NCBI GenBank assembly: GCA_964528425.1
Contig: CAZGTD010000003.1
Coordinates: 1 to 64,000, forward strand
Origin: UBA3263 sp964528425
Lineage (GTDB): Bacteria > Bacteroidota > Bacteroidia > Bacteroidales > Muribaculaceae
Direction of reading: 5' to 3'
Length of the DNA: 64,000 bases
Below are positions 23,407 to 32,984 of the stretch, in pieces. The notes below the pieces were generated by a model that worked only from the letters and a program-made list of their open reading frames with translations, was not told the DNA's origin and made no database searches. A program made the translations under genes and the position numbers. The stretch's first letter is position 1. Each line of letters opens with the position of its first letter.

Positions 23407-26400
23407 CTATTTTGACGGTGAATCGGCAGGCGGACCAACAATCCGGTCAGCGCCTTTAAACAGGCCTGAAAGATATTTTTCGCCGAACCGGTTCATTACA
23501 AGCCAGAAGTTCGGAACAAACAGAGTGCCGACCAGTGCGTTCATCGCCATGCCGAACACTACTGCCGACGCCAGCGATATGCGGCTTGCAGCGCCCGCAC
23601 CGGTTGCGAAAAGCATGGGCATCACACCGAAAACAAACGCACAGGCAGTCATCATAATCGGTCGGAAACGTATATTTCCCGCGTCGGCAGCAGCCTTCAG
23701 GTCGGGTATACCCTGCTTGCGGAAATCCATGGCATACTCAACGATGAGAATAGCGTTTTTGGCCGCCATGCCCAGCAGTAGTATAATACCAATCTGGGTA
23801 TAGATATTAACGTCTGCACGCATAATCATACAGCCAATTACGGCACCGAGAATCGCAGTAGGCATCGCGATTATAACTGCCACGGGCGACGTCCAGCTCT
23901 CATATTGAGCCGCGAGTACCAAAAGAGTTATTATAACTGCAAAGAGCAGCGCAGTAGTAATAGTGGCTCCCGATTGGGTCTGTTGGTAAGCTTCGCCGGT
24001 CCATGCATAACTATAATTGTTGCCCAGCGACGACTTTACGGCTTGCTCCATGGCGTCGATACCCTCCGACATTGAAACGCCCTTTGCGGTCGACGCGGTC
24101 AGAGAGCCGGAAGTGTACATATTATAGCGGTTAACACTCGGTTGCCCCATTGTGCGTTCAACATCGCAGAATGCGCTGAAAGGCACCATCTGGCCCTTGT
24201 CGTTGGCAACCGACAGTGTGCGGAGTCCCTCGACCGATGCCCTTGTGTTGCCATTGGCGCTCAGGTTAACCTGATATGTACGACCGTATTGATTATAGTC
24301 GTTAACATAATCGGTTCCCATAAACGCTGAAATCGACGCATACACATCATCGAGATTCAACCCGAGCTGTTCAACGCGGTCGCGGTTTACTTTGAGCGAA
24401 TATTGAGGTGTTTGCCCTTTATACATTGACCGTACGCCCGAAAACTTGCCGGTTTTCTCAGCCTCGGCTGTCAGAGTGGCAATTGCTTCGGCCAAAGCCT
24501 GAGGACCTCGGTCGTTTATGTCGAGCAACTCCATTTCCAGCCCGGAAGTCGAACCCAGTCCGGGAATTGCGGGGGGATTGACTGAAAAGACAACGGCCTC
24601 CTGAATGTTGCTGCAAAGTTTATCTACCTTGTCAATGACTGCGTCGGCTGACTGTTCCTTGCCTCTGCGCTCGCTCCACGGTTTGAGCATAACGAATAGC
24701 GAACCGTAGTTGGTTCCACTGCCACCGACGAAACTCGAGCCTGAAAAGCTCAAAACATCTTTAACTTCCGGGATGGTCATTACGCGCCGGGTTGCCTCAT
24801 TGACTATCGAATCTGTTCGCTGCAGGCTCGCATCGGTAGGCAATTCTATGGAAGTTATGAAATAACCGAGATCTTCTTCTGGAATATAACTGGTGGGGCG
24901 CGTTGCGTAAAGCCAGAAGGCGAATACGCACAAAACAAGATAAAAGGCCATTGCCAGCATCGGACGCTTCAACATGCGCCCTACTCCGGAGTTATATGCA
25001 GCCAAAGTCTTGTCATAACCTTTATTGAACCAACGGAAAAGGAAAAAGCGCGATGCAAAGCTATTGGTCTTGCGTTTGCGTAAAAAGAGCGCACACATGG
25101 CCGGAGTGAACGTCAGGGCATTGAAGCCGCTGAATGCGGTGCTGACAGCAATCGTCAGGGCGAACTGCTTGTAGAGCTGTCCGGTCATGCCCGAAATAAA
25201 GGCTGTTGGGATAAATACCGACATGAGCACCAAAACCTCGCCAATAACCGGGCCGGTGAGCTCTTTCATGGCCTGCATGGCAGCCTGCCGTGGAGTCATT
25301 TTTCCTTCGTCGACTATTCGCTGACAGTCTTCAACAACCACTATAGCATCGTCAACCACTATAGCAATCGCCAGCACCAGGCCGAACAGAGTCAGGGTAT
25401 TCAGCGAGAATCCGAGAAGGCGCATGACAGCAAACGTGGCAATCAATGAAACCGGAATCGTGAGCATCGGAATAATTACCGCCCTCGCATTTTGCAAGAA
25501 GAGCATTATAACTAACATTACGATCAGCGTGGTTTCAACGAATGTTACCAGCACATCGTCGATTGAAGCATCTACGAAGCTCGTTGAATCCATCATAACG
25601 TCGGCATGCACTCCGGCGGGCATATACTGCTGAAGTTCGGCGAGCTTGGCCTTTACATTCTTGCTCACCTCCACGGCGTTTGCTCCCGGAAGCTGCGAAA
25701 TGCCGATTGTTGCCGAACTCTTGCCGTTAACCGTGGTAACATTGCCATAGCTCTCGCTTCCGCGCTCAACCTTGGCGATATCTCTCAGACGCAACATTCC
25801 GGTACCATCTTCACCACCCTTGATAACAATATTTCCAAACTGCTCGGGAGTGGTTAACCGGCCGTTGGCATTAAGGGTATAGTCAAAGGCCACGCCGGCC
25901 GGAACCGGCGCATCGCCAACGCTGCCGGCCGACACCTGAATGTTTTGCGCTTCGATAGCTGCAGCGACCATAGCCGGCGTTACTCCGCGTATCTGCATCT
26001 TATTCGGGTCGAGCCATATTCGCATTGAATAATCGCCGCCACCGAAAACGCCGACGTTACCGACGCCCTCCACGCGCGACAGTTCATCGCTCAAATGGAT
26101 GTTGGCATAATTGGCCAGATACAGTGCATCTTGATCGGGCGAATCGCCGGTCAGGCTGATAAACATCAGCATATTGCTCGACCGCGACTGAACGTTAACG
26201 CCGGTGCGCGTAACCTCCTCGGGAAGCTGCGGTTCGGCCATGCTGACACGATTCTGCACTTTAACCGAGGCGCGGTCAATGTCAGTGCCTTGCTTAAAAG
26301 TAACAGTCAGCTGATATGAGCCATCGCTCCCGGAGCTTGAACTCATATACAGCATATCCTCAACGCCATTTACCTGCTCTTCGATAGGAACGCCTACAGC

Positions 26401-26577
26401 CCGCGCAACCGTAGAGGCATCCGCCCCGGGATAGGTGGCGGAGACCATAACCGTTGGGGGCGTAATGTCGGGAAATTGCGCAACAGGCAGCGACTTCACT
26501 GTTATCAGCCCGGCAATGACCATAATTATGGCCAGCACGGTGGCAAAAATCGGCCTGTTAATGAAAAACTTACTCAT
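23407..26577 (-). CDS. RND efflux permease (HAE1/AcrB type)
   Basis: Inner-membrane proton antiporter of 1056 residues with the standard repeat structure: an N-terminal helix (FFINRPIFATVLAIIMVIAGL), a large periplasmic loop, helices 2-6 including VVDDAIVVVED with the paired Asp residues of the proton relay, then a second loop and helices 8-12 (GIILLLGMAAKNAILIVEYAMD). It should export hydrophobic drugs, detergents or bile-acid-like compounds to the outside, working with the adaptor that precedes it (8-base overlap) and an outer-membrane channel. No channel gene is in this operon; a TolC-like gene is found at 41218-42489. Confidence 0.95.
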   Translation of the reverse strand: MSKFFINRPIFATVLAIIMVIAGLITVKSLPVAQFPDITPPTVMVSATYPGADASTVARAVGVPIEEQVNGVEDMLYMSSSSGSDGSYQLTVTFKQGTDIDRASVKVQNRVSMAEPQLPEEVTRTGVNVQSRSSNMLMFISLTGDSPDQDALYLANYANIHLSDELSRVEGVGNVGVFGGGDYSMRIWLDPNKMQIRGVTPAMVAAAIEAQNIQVSAGSVGDAPVPAGVAFDYTLNANGRLTTPEQFGNIVIKGGEDGTGMLRLRDIAKVERGSESYGNVTTVNGKSSATIGISQLPGANAVEVSKNVKAKLAELQQYMPAGVHADVMMDSTSFVDASIDDVLVTFVETTLIVMLVIMLFLQNARAVIIPMLTIPVSLIATFAVMRLLGFSLNTLTLFGLVLAIAIVVDDAIVVVEDCQRIVDEGKMTPRQAAMQAMKELTGPVIGEVLVLMSVFIPTAFISGMTGQLYKQFALTIAVSTAFSGFNALTFTPAMCALFLRKRKTNSFASRFFLFRWFNKGYDKTLAAYNSGVGRMLKRPMLAMAFYLVLCVFAFWLYATRPTSYIPEEDLGYFITSIELPTDASLQRTDSIVNEATRRVMTIPEVKDVLSFSGSSFVGGSGTNYGSLFVMLKPWSERRGKEQSADAVIDKVDKLCSNIQEAVVFSVNPPAIPGLGSTSGLEMELLDINDRGPQALAEAIATLTAEAEKTGKFSGVRSMYKGQTPQYSLKVNRDRVEQLGLNLDDVYASISAFMGTDYVNDYNQYGRTYQVNLSANGNTRASVEGLRTLSVANDKGQMVPFSAFCDVERTMGQPSVNRYNMYTSGSLTASTAKGVSMSEGIDAMEQAVKSSLGNNYSYAWTGEAYQQTQSGATITTALLFAVIITLLVLAAQYESWTSPVAVIIAMPTAILGAVIGCMIMRADVNIYTQIGIILLLGMAAKNAILIVEYAMDFRKQGIPDLKAAADAGNIRFRPIMMTACAFVFGVMPMLFATGAGAASRISLASAVVFGMAMNALVGTLFVPNFWLVMNRFGEKYLSGLFKGADRIVGPPADSPSK

Positions 26578-27670
26578 AGCGCGGAGTTATTTTTTGTCCG
26601 GGACGAACTTTGAGCAAAGCTTTCGTAACGAAAGCCCGGTCAGGGCTCAAGCCTTTGGTAACCACTTTCAGTGAATCGCCCAGAGAATATGGGGCGACAA
26701 CAGGCGTATACTCCACTATGTTATCGGCCCCGATGGTGTAGAGATAGTCGCCGCGCTGGTCGGTTGAAATCGCAGATGCAGGAACTACTATGGCGCTATC
26801 GACCTTGGCATACGGAAGGTTTATGGTAACATACATTCCGGCACGCAACTCATCGTAGGGGTTCTCAAGGCGTCCCTGCAGGCTGAACGTTCCGGTCGAG
26901 GTCTGCACGTCGGGCGAGATATAGCTCAACGAGGCAACATAGTCGTGGGGCAACGGTTCGCTGAAGGTAACCGGCATATCTATCGCCTTAATCTCTCCGC
27001 CCCCTTCATTAAGAAGAGTAAGATACTGGTCATCGTCAATTTCGAAGTTAACGTTGAAATGCTCTTCATCGAAAATAGTTGTGAGTTGCTGATCGGGATT
27101 CACAATCGTGCCCGGATCAACGATGCGGCTTGCGACTCTGCCATCGAATGGAGCGCGTATAGTGCAATATCCCAATTGCAGATTAGCATCGGAAAGAGCC
27201 GCTGCCGCAGTTTGTACCGATGCCTCGTATTGCTGAACGGCACTGCGCGCCTGATCTACTTCCATGCCGCTGACGGCATCGGCTTCATAGGCTTTTTGCA
27301 GAGCCTGATAGTGCGACCGGGCATACTCCAGCTGTGACTGAGCGGACTGAAGAGCAGCCCGTGCTTTATCAACCGCGTTGCGATAGGCAGTTGCATCAAT
27401 GGTAAACAGCAGCTCTCCTTTTTTTACCGGACCGGCAGTGTAAGGCGCGGAAGTGAGCCGCCCCCCTACCCGGGCAACGACATCGACTCTTGATGCCGCC
27501 GAAAGATAACCCGGATAACTTTTCGACAGTGTAACGTCGCGAACCTGCGGCAGCGCAACGTCAACAGTATCTGCGTCGGAAGCATCGGACGCACCGTTAT
27601 TGCCCTTAGAACAGGCAGTTGAGAGAAACATCATTGCCGCAAAGGCAGCGCATATAGTAGCTTTGGTCAT
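26570..27670 (-). CDS. RND periplasmic adaptor lipoprotein
   Basis: Membrane-fusion protein of 366 residues, lipid-anchored through a lipobox (FLSTACSKG, Cys at about 20). Visible parts are the lipoyl-like half-motifs (VVARVGGRLTSAPYTAGPVKKGELLF and GYCTIRAPFDGRVASR), the helical hairpin between them (about 95-150, ALQSAQSQLEYARSHYQALQKAYEAD) and the beta-barrel domain. It should connect the RND permease to an outer-membrane channel. The gene leads the pair and overlaps the permease by eight bases. Confidence 0.94.
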   Translation of the reverse strand: MTKATICAAFAAMMFLSTACSKGNNGASDASDADTVDVALPQVRDVTLSKSYPGYLSAASRVDVVARVGGRLTSAPYTAGPVKKGELLFTIDATAYRNAVDKARAALQSAQSQLEYARSHYQALQKAYEADAVSGMEVDQARSAVQQYEASVQTAAAALSDANLQLGYCTIRAPFDGRVASRIVDPGTIVNPDQQLTTIFDEEHFNVNFEIDDDQYLTLLNEGGGEIKAIDMPVTFSEPLPHDYVASLSYISPDVQTSTGTFSLQGRLENPYDELRAGMYVTINLPYAKVDSAIVVPASAISTDQRGDYLYTIGADNIVEYTPVVAPYSLGDSLKVVTKGLSPDRAFVTKALLKVRPGQKITPRYE

Positions 27671-27745
27671 AAATAACGATAGTTGGAACTAAACAATTCT
27701 TAATTCCATAACAAACTGATTACAAAATAAGTTCTACGATTGAAC

Positions 27746-28360
27746 CTACGAATTAAACGGACGACGGTTGAGAATCGACCGGCCAAGCGTTATTTCATCG
27801 GTATATTCGAGCTCATTGCCAACACTTACGCCGCGCGCCAGTTGCGTAACCTCAACGGGCAGAGTGCCGAGCCTGCGAAAAATATAGAAGTCGGTAGTTT
27901 CCCCCTCCATGGTGGCCGACAAGGCAAGAATAACCTCCTTGACACCTCCGGCCGACACCCGCTCGACGAGTGAGTCAATCTCAAGCTGGTCGGGACCGAT
28001 GCCGTCAATAGGGGAAATAACACCTCCCAAAACATGATAAAGACCATGAAATTGGCCCGTATTCTCTATGCTCATAACATCCTTAACGGTTTCAACAACG
28101 CAAATTGTCGATGAATCGCGTCCTGGATTGGAACAGAGCGGGCAAACTTCTTCTTCGGAAATGTTATGGCATATCGAGCAGTATCTTACACCTTTACGCA
28201 TTTCACTGATGGCATGCGCAAGGGCTTCGGCCTGGTCCGGTTCGCGGCGAAGCAGATACAGGGCCAGACGCAAGGCGGTTTTGCGTCCAAGTCCCGGCAG
28301 GCGCGAAAGTTCGGTTACCGCCGCTTCGAGAAGCGGCGATGTGAGCTCACGGGAGTTCAC
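27746..28360 (-). CDS. recR: Recombination mediator protein RecR
   Basis: RecFOR-pathway protein of 204 residues. Helix-hairpin-helix LSRLPGLGRKTA (about 17-28), a C4 zinc finger (CSICHNISEEEVCPLC) and a TOPRIM domain with VVETVKDVMSIE are in the normal order. It loads RecA at single-strand gaps together with RecO. It is the last gene of a panC-panD-recR unit, overlapping panD by four bases; that pairing looks like shared transcription rather than shared function. Confidence 0.95.
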   Translation of the reverse strand: MNSRELTSPLLEAAVTELSRLPGLGRKTALRLALYLLRREPDQAEALAHAISEMRKGVRYCSICHNISEEEVCPLCSNPGRDSSTICVVETVKDVMSIENTGQFHGLYHVLGGVISPIDGIGPDQLEIDSLVERVSAGGVKEVILALSATMEGETTDFYIFRRLGTLPVEVTQLARGVSVGNELEYTDEITLGRSILNRRPFNS

Positions 28361-28710
28361 TGCGGCAAGCGGTTGGTCAGGGTGTCGGGAAATACCAGAC
28401 GCGGCTTCATTGCAGCCCCCTCTTCAGGCTCAACAAGCGCGTAGGCCATAATTATAACCACGTCTCCGCGATGAACCCGTCGGGCAGCGGCGCCGTTGAG
28501 GCAAATCACTCCTGAATTGGCAGCGCCCGGAATGGCGTAAGTGTCGAAACGCTCGCCGTTGTTATTATCGACAATAAACACCCGCTCGCCCGCAATGATG
28601 CCGGCGGCCTCCATCAGAGCGGAGTCAATGGTAATGCTTCCGATGTAGTCGAGATTAGCCTCGGTAACGGTTACTCGATGTATTTTGGACTTTAATACCT
28701 GAATCAGCAT
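28357..28710 (-). CDS. panD: Aspartate 1-decarboxylase
   Basis: Pyruvoyl enzyme of 117 residues that makes beta-alanine from L-aspartate for pantothenate synthesis. The self-cleavage site is visible as YIGSITID, with Gly24-Ser25, and the conserved KIHRVTVTEANL N-terminus and NGAAARRVHRGDVVII region complete the double-psi barrel. It lies after panC and overlaps its end by seven bases. The two enzymes together supply beta-alanine and condense it with pantoate. Confidence 0.96.
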   Translation of the reverse strand: MLIQVLKSKIHRVTVTEANLDYIGSITIDSALMEAAGIIAGERVFIVDNNNGERFDTYAIPGAANSGVICLNGAAARRVHRGDVVIIMAYALVEPEEGAAMKPRLVFPDTLTNRLPQ

Positions 28711-29561
28711 TTGGTATCGAATTTTATATTGTCAATCAACCGAACGTCGCCGGCATAAACCGTTATGCACCCTACCGGCCGGGCGCTTTCGCTCCAGTCA
28801 GAGATGGGCAGACAGGTAGGGCCGTCAACAATTTGGAAATACTCGGTTTCGAGGCCGTCAACGCCGTTAACCAGGCCGGTTACATAGTCAACGGTTTCGC
28901 CAACGCCATGGTTGCGGGCAAATTCAACCCCGGAAACCAATGCCTTGTGGATTTCGGGAGCCTTGGCGCGCATATCGGCAGAAAGGCGCACATTGCGGGA
29001 GCTCATGGCAAGGCCATCGGCCTCACGCTTAATGGGTACATCAACGATTTCCAAACCGTTGAAGCCACCTTCGAGTTCAACCATTTTGCGGATTACGGCA
29101 ATCTGCTGAAAGTCTTTCTCGCCAAAATAAGCGCGGGTCGGGTTAACCATGCCAAACAGACGGCTCACTACCTGCGCAACGCCGTTGAAATGGCCAGGCC
29201 GCATTTTCCCTTCCATAACTTCGGCAACGGGGCCGAGGTCAAACAGACGCGTGTCCGGTTCGGGATACATTTCCTCAACAGTCGGCACGAAGGCCACATC
29301 CACTCCGGCGGCGCGGAGCTTTTCAAGGTCGGCTTCTTCGGTGCGCGGATAAGTGCGCAGGTCTTCGGGATTATTGAACTGGGTAGGATTAACGAAAACC
29401 GAAACGGCAACAAGGTCGTTGGCCTCGCGTGCACGCGAAACGAGCGACAGGTGACCGTCGTGGAGCGCACCCATTGTGGGCACGAAACCAATTGTACGGC
29501 CGGCAGCGCGCTGGTCGGCGCTCCACCGGCGGAGCTCATCAGCTTTACGAATTACTTTCAT
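28704..29561 (-). CDS. panC: Pantothenate synthetase
   Basis: ATP-dependent ligase of 285 residues joining pantoate to beta-alanine. The HIGH-like motif appears in FVPTMGALHDGHLSLV (about 24-39), the pantoate-binding region in VFVNPTQFNNPEDL, and the KMSKS-equivalent in AMSSRNVRLS. The start at 29561 gives the normal MKVI opening; a longer start seven codons upstream would fall inside the -7 promoter box. The ATG is nine bases from the box, so the leader is very short. It is divergent from ffh. Confidence 0.95.
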   Translation of the reverse strand: MKVIRKADELRRWSADQRAAGRTIGFVPTMGALHDGHLSLVSRAREANDLVAVSVFVNPTQFNNPEDLRTYPRTEEADLEKLRAAGVDVAFVPTVEEMYPEPDTRLFDLGPVAEVMEGKMRPGHFNGVAQVVSRLFGMVNPTRAYFGEKDFQQIAVIRKMVELEGGFNGLEIVDVPIKREADGLAMSSRNVRLSADMRAKAPEIHKALVSGVEFARNHGVGETVDYVTGLVNGVDGLETEYFQIVDGPTCLPISDWSESARPVGCITVYAGDVRLIDNIKFDTKC

Positions 29562-29569
29562 AGCAGGCG

Positions 29570-29577
29570 CAAAGTTA
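29570..29577 (-). promoter_or_regulatory. panC -7 box (TAACTTTG)
   Basis: TAACTTTG on the minus strand, eight bases before the panC ATG. The -33 position carries only TTTC, three of four consensus bases. Confidence 0.65.
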
Positions 29578-29608
29578 CGCATTTTTTTAGGTTTTCGGAA
29601 ATTTTTCG

Positions 29609-29616
29609 TAACTTTG
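29609..29616 (+). promoter_or_regulatory. ffh -7 box (TAACTTTG)
   Basis: TAACTTTG on the plus strand, 20 bases before the ffh ATG. The -33 position has TTTT. Its outer edge is 47 bp from that of the panC box, the same spacing as at folC/TonB receptor. Confidence 0.65.
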
Positions 29617-29636
29617 CGAAAAATTTAACCCCCCGT

Positions 29637-30992
29637 ATGTTTGAAAATCTAAGCGAAAGACTTGAACGCAGTTTCAAGATACTTAAAGGTGAAGGCAAAA
29701 TCACCGAAATCAACGTTGCCGAAACAATGCGCGACGTTCGACGCGCCCTTTTAGACGCCGACGTTAACTTCAAGGTTGCCAAGCAATTTACCGACACCGT
29801 TAAAGCTAAAGCCCTCGGCCAGAACGTTCTGCAGAGCGTTAAACCGAAGGAACAGATGGTAAAGATTGTCCACGATGAACTCGCCGCCCTTATGGGAGGC
29901 TCGGCTGCCAAATTCGACTTGAGCGCCAACCCCACGGTGGTTCTGATGAGTGGTCTGCAAGGTTCGGGTAAAACAACCTTTTCCGGAAAACTTGCGCGCA
30001 AGTTCAAGAGCGAACAGGGCAAACGCCCGCTGCTGGTTGCCTGCGACGTTTATCGTCCGGCGGCTATCGAGCAGCTTAAGGTTGTGGGTCAGCAGATTGA
30101 TGTGCCCGTTTTCACTGAAGAGGGCAATCAAAATCCGGTTGACATTGCGCTGAAGGGCGTTGCCTACGCAAAGGCCAACCATTATGATCTGGTAATCGTT
30201 GACACCGCCGGTCGACTCGCAGTTGACGAAACAATGATGCAGGAGGTTGAAAACCTCAAAAAAGCCCTCAACCCCAAGGAAATTCTCTTTGTTGTCGACG
30301 CAATGACCGGCCAGGATGCCGTCAACACCGCGCGCACTTTCAATGAACGTCTCGACTTTACCGGCGTTGTGCTCACGAAACTCGACGGTGATACCCGCGG
30401 CGGTGCCGCACTGTCGATTCGCACCGTGGTCGACAAGCCGATTAAGTTCATCGGTTCGGGCGAAAAGATGGATGCTATCGACGTGTTCCACCCCGAGCGA
30501 ATGGCCGACCGTATTCTCGGCATGGGCGACATTGTTTCGCTCGTTGAAAAGGCCCAGCAGGATTTCGATGAAAAGAAAGCCCGCGAACTCGAACGCAAAA
30601 TAGCTAAAAACAAATTCGACTTCAACGACTTTCTCGACCAGATTCAACGTATTGAAAAAATGGGTTCGTTAAAGGATATCGCCTCGATGATTCCCGGTTT
30701 GGGAAAGGCCATTAAAGACGTTGAAATCAAGGATGACCCCTTTAAGAACATAAAGGCCATTATCGGCTCTATGACTCCGGCCGAACGCGCCAACCCCGAT
30801 ATTGTTAAAGGTTCACGACGCCAACGCATTGCCCGCGGCTCAGGCACAGAAATTGCCGAGGTCAACAAAATTCTGAAGCAGTTCGATGAAATGCGCAAAG
30901 TAATGAAATCGGCTGCCACGATGAAAAACCCCATGCAAATGATGAAGGCAGCGCGCCAGATGCAGCAACTTCAGCAGATGCGCCGCCGCTAA
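29637..30992 (+). CDS. ffh: Signal recognition particle protein Ffh
   Basis: SRP GTPase of 451 residues. The N domain (MFENLSERLERSF) leads to the G domain with GLQGSGKTT (about 107-115), DVYRPAAIEQL, DTAGR and TKLDGD motifs. The M domain from about residue 300 is Met-rich and ends MMKAARQMQQLQQMRRR; it binds SRP RNA and signal sequences. The frame stays open upstream for about 270 codons, but that stretch is antisense to panC and has no homology, so I use the ATG directly after the promoter. folD follows after 25 bases. Confidence 0.96.
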   Translation: MFENLSERLERSFKILKGEGKITEINVAETMRDVRRALLDADVNFKVAKQFTDTVKAKALGQNVLQSVKPKEQMVKIVHDELAALMGGSAAKFDLSANPTVVLMSGLQGSGKTTFSGKLARKFKSEQGKRPLLVACDVYRPAAIEQLKVVGQQIDVPVFTEEGNQNPVDIALKGVAYAKANHYDLVIVDTAGRLAVDETMMQEVENLKKALNPKEILFVVDAMTGQDAVNTARTFNERLDFTGVVLTKLDGDTRGGAALSIRTVVDKPIKFIGSGEKMDAIDVFHPERMADRILGMGDIVSLVEKAQQDFDEKKARELERKIAKNKFDFNDFLDQIQRIEKMGSLKDIASMIPGLGKAIKDVEIKDDPFKNIKAIIGSMTPAERANPDIVKGSRRQRIARGSGTEIAEVNKILKQFDEMRKVMKSAATMKNPMQMMKAARQMQQLQQMRRR

Positions 30993-31017
30993 CCCAACCA
31001 TAAAAATAAATTTTCCC

Positions 31018-31893
31018 ATGCAGATTATCGACGGTAAGGCCACCGCATCGGCCATAAAAAAAGAAATCGCCGCAGAAGTCGAAGCCCGCGTTGCTGCCGG
31101 CAAGAAGCGGCCGCATCTGGCGGCTGTTCTGGTTGGCCACGACGGCGGTTCCGAGACCTACGTCGCCCATAAGGTAAAGGCCTGCGAGGAGTGTGGTTTC
31201 ACTTCCACTCTGATTCGTCGGGAGGCCGATGTTACTCAACAGGAACTTCTCGATATTGTAGGTCAGCTCAACGCCGACCCCGACATTGACGGTTATATAG
31301 TTCAACTGCCCCTGCCCTCTCATATTGACGAGCAGGCTATAATTCAGGCAGTAGACCCTAATAAGGATGTCGACGGTTTCCACCCGGTCAACGTTGGCCG
31401 CATGAGCCTCGGACTCCCGTGCTTTCTCAGCGCTACGCCCGCAGGCATCATTGAGCTGCTGCGCCGCTACCAAATCGGAACCCGCGGCAAACACTGCGTG
31501 GTTATCGGTCGCAGCAACATAGTCGGCAAACCTGTGGCATCGCTGATGATGCAGAAGGCAAATCCGGGCAATGCAACAGTAACCGTATGCCACTCGGCAA
31601 CTCCCAATATCAAAGAAATCGTTAGTCAGGCCGACATAATAATTGCCGCTATTGGCCATCCGGGCTTTGTAACGGCCGATATGGTCAAGCCGGGTGCCGT
31701 GGTTATCGACGTTGGCACAACCCGCGTTCCCGACGCATCAAAAAAGAGCGGTTTCCGTCTTGCCGGCGACGTAGACTTTGAAAATGTAGCACCGCTCTGT
31801 TCGGCCATTACCCCGGTTCCGGGCGGAGTCGGACCAATGACTATCTGCTCGCTGATGATCAATACCCTTAAGGCCGCTAAAAACAAGGATTAA
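31018..31893 (+). CDS. folD: Methylene-THF dehydrogenase/methenyl-THF cyclohydrolase
   Basis: Bifunctional one-carbon enzyme of 291 residues. The catalytic Tyr-Lys pair is in SETYVAHKVKACEECG (about 49-64), the substrate motif in IVQLPLPSHID, and the NADP-binding GRSNIVGKPVASLM at about 165-178, with the C-terminal PVPGGVGPMT. It converts 5,10-methylene-THF to 10-formyl-THF. Located between ffh and a CapA-like gene on the same strand, with gaps of 25 bases each. Confidence 0.96.
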   Translation: MQIIDGKATASAIKKEIAAEVEARVAAGKKRPHLAAVLVGHDGGSETYVAHKVKACEECGFTSTLIRREADVTQQELLDIVGQLNADPDIDGYIVQLPLPSHIDEQAIIQAVDPNKDVDGFHPVNVGRMSLGLPCFLSATPAGIIELLRRYQIGTRGKHCVVIGRSNIVGKPVASLMMQKANPGNATVTVCHSATPNIKEIVSQADIIIAAIGHPGFVTADMVKPGAVVIDVGTTRVPDASKKSGFRLAGDVDFENVAPLCSAITPVPGGVGPMTICSLMINTLKAAKNKD

Positions 31894-31918
31894 GCCCTTA
31901 TTATCAGCAACTAACGCC

Positions 31919-32968
31919 GTGCTGTTAGCCAATCTTCTGACTTTTCTGTTGCCGCTGGTGCCGGAGCTTGCCGAGCTCCCGAAACATCAGTCGGCAACGC
32001 TGCTTTTTGCAGGGGATGCAATGATGCATGAAGCGCAGATTTCCGCCTCGCGGACTGTGCAGGGCACCCACGATTTTACCGGCTGTTTCGACCGGGTCAA
32101 ACCGCTCATTGAAGAAGCAGATTTCGCTGTTGTAAATTTTGAGGCTTCACTTGGAGGAAAACCGTATCGCGGCTACCCATGCTTTTCGGCTCCCGATGAA
32201 TATCCGCGGGCGTTGACCGATGCAGGCTTCGACTTTTTTCTTCTGGCTAACAACCACATTCTCGACCGACGCGACCGAGGCCTGCATCGCACCATTACCC
32301 TACTCGATTCGCTTGCGATTCCTCATGCTGGAATTTACCATAACTCCGAAGCACGCGATTCGCTCGTGCCTAAAATCATCAATGTCAATGACTTTAAAAT
32401 CGCCCTGCTGAACTATACCTACGGAACCAATGGCATAACGGTTCAGGGCAATGCAATAGTTGACTATATCAACCCCGCTGTAATCGAAGCCGACGTAAAG
32501 GTAGCGCGCAACGCCGGGGCTGAACTGGTTGCCGTTTGTATCCATTGGGGCGATGAGTACCACCTGCTCCCAAACTCTTCGCAGAAAGCAATGGCCGACC
32601 GCCTGGTGGCACTGGGAGTTGACATGATTATCGGCGGCCATCCACACGTTATCCAGCCCATGGAAATGCGCACAAGGTCCGACGGGAGCAACGCCCTTGT
32701 GGTTTACTCGCTCGGCAACTTCATTTCGAATATGCGCACTACCGACACCCGAGGCGGCTCCATTGTAAGCGTACATATCGACCGCGATTCAATCGGACGG
32801 GCCCGCGTTGCATCCGCCGACTACTCGCTGGTTTTTGTCGAGCCTGATAAATTCCGCCTAATTGATCCTGCAATGTCTTCCGATCCCTGGGCACGCGCCT
32901 TCGAGAAAAACGCACGCGCAATTTTCGATAAACACAACCAAAACGTGCCCATGCGCGTTGTAAAATAA
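31919..32968 (+). CDS. CapA-family metallophosphatase-like protein
   Basis: Protein of 349 residues with a GTG start and a short N-terminal hydrophobic segment that may act as a signal or anchor. The CapA/PgsA-type metallophosphatase signatures are visible: LLFAGDAMMHEAQ (about 30-42), VVNFEASLGG, LANNHILDRRDRG, VCIHWGDEYHLLP and GGHPHVIQPME. CapA proteins take part in poly-gamma-glutamate capsule formation in Bacillus, but most homologues have no proven activity. A role in envelope polymer metabolism is plausible; no capB/capC genes are adjacent. Confidence 0.87.
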   Translation: MLLANLLTFLLPLVPELAELPKHQSATLLFAGDAMMHEAQISASRTVQGTHDFTGCFDRVKPLIEEADFAVVNFEASLGGKPYRGYPCFSAPDEYPRALTDAGFDFFLLANNHILDRRDRGLHRTITLLDSLAIPHAGIYHNSEARDSLVPKIINVNDFKIALLNYTYGTNGITVQGNAIVDYINPAVIEADVKVARNAGAELVAVCIHWGDEYHLLPNSSQKAMADRLVALGVDMIIGGHPHVIQPMEMRTRSDGSNALVVYSLGNFISNMRTTDTRGGSIVSVHIDRDSIGRARVASADYSLVFVEPDKFRLIDPAMSSDPWARAFEKNARAIFDKHNQNVPMRVVK

Positions 32969-32984
32969 AAAACTTTTCTCCCCC

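Noticed and set aside
28833..29636. In-frame extension of ffh by about 268 codons.
   Set aside because: It runs antisense through panC and across both promoter boxes; the ATG at 29637 gives the normal Ffh N-terminus.
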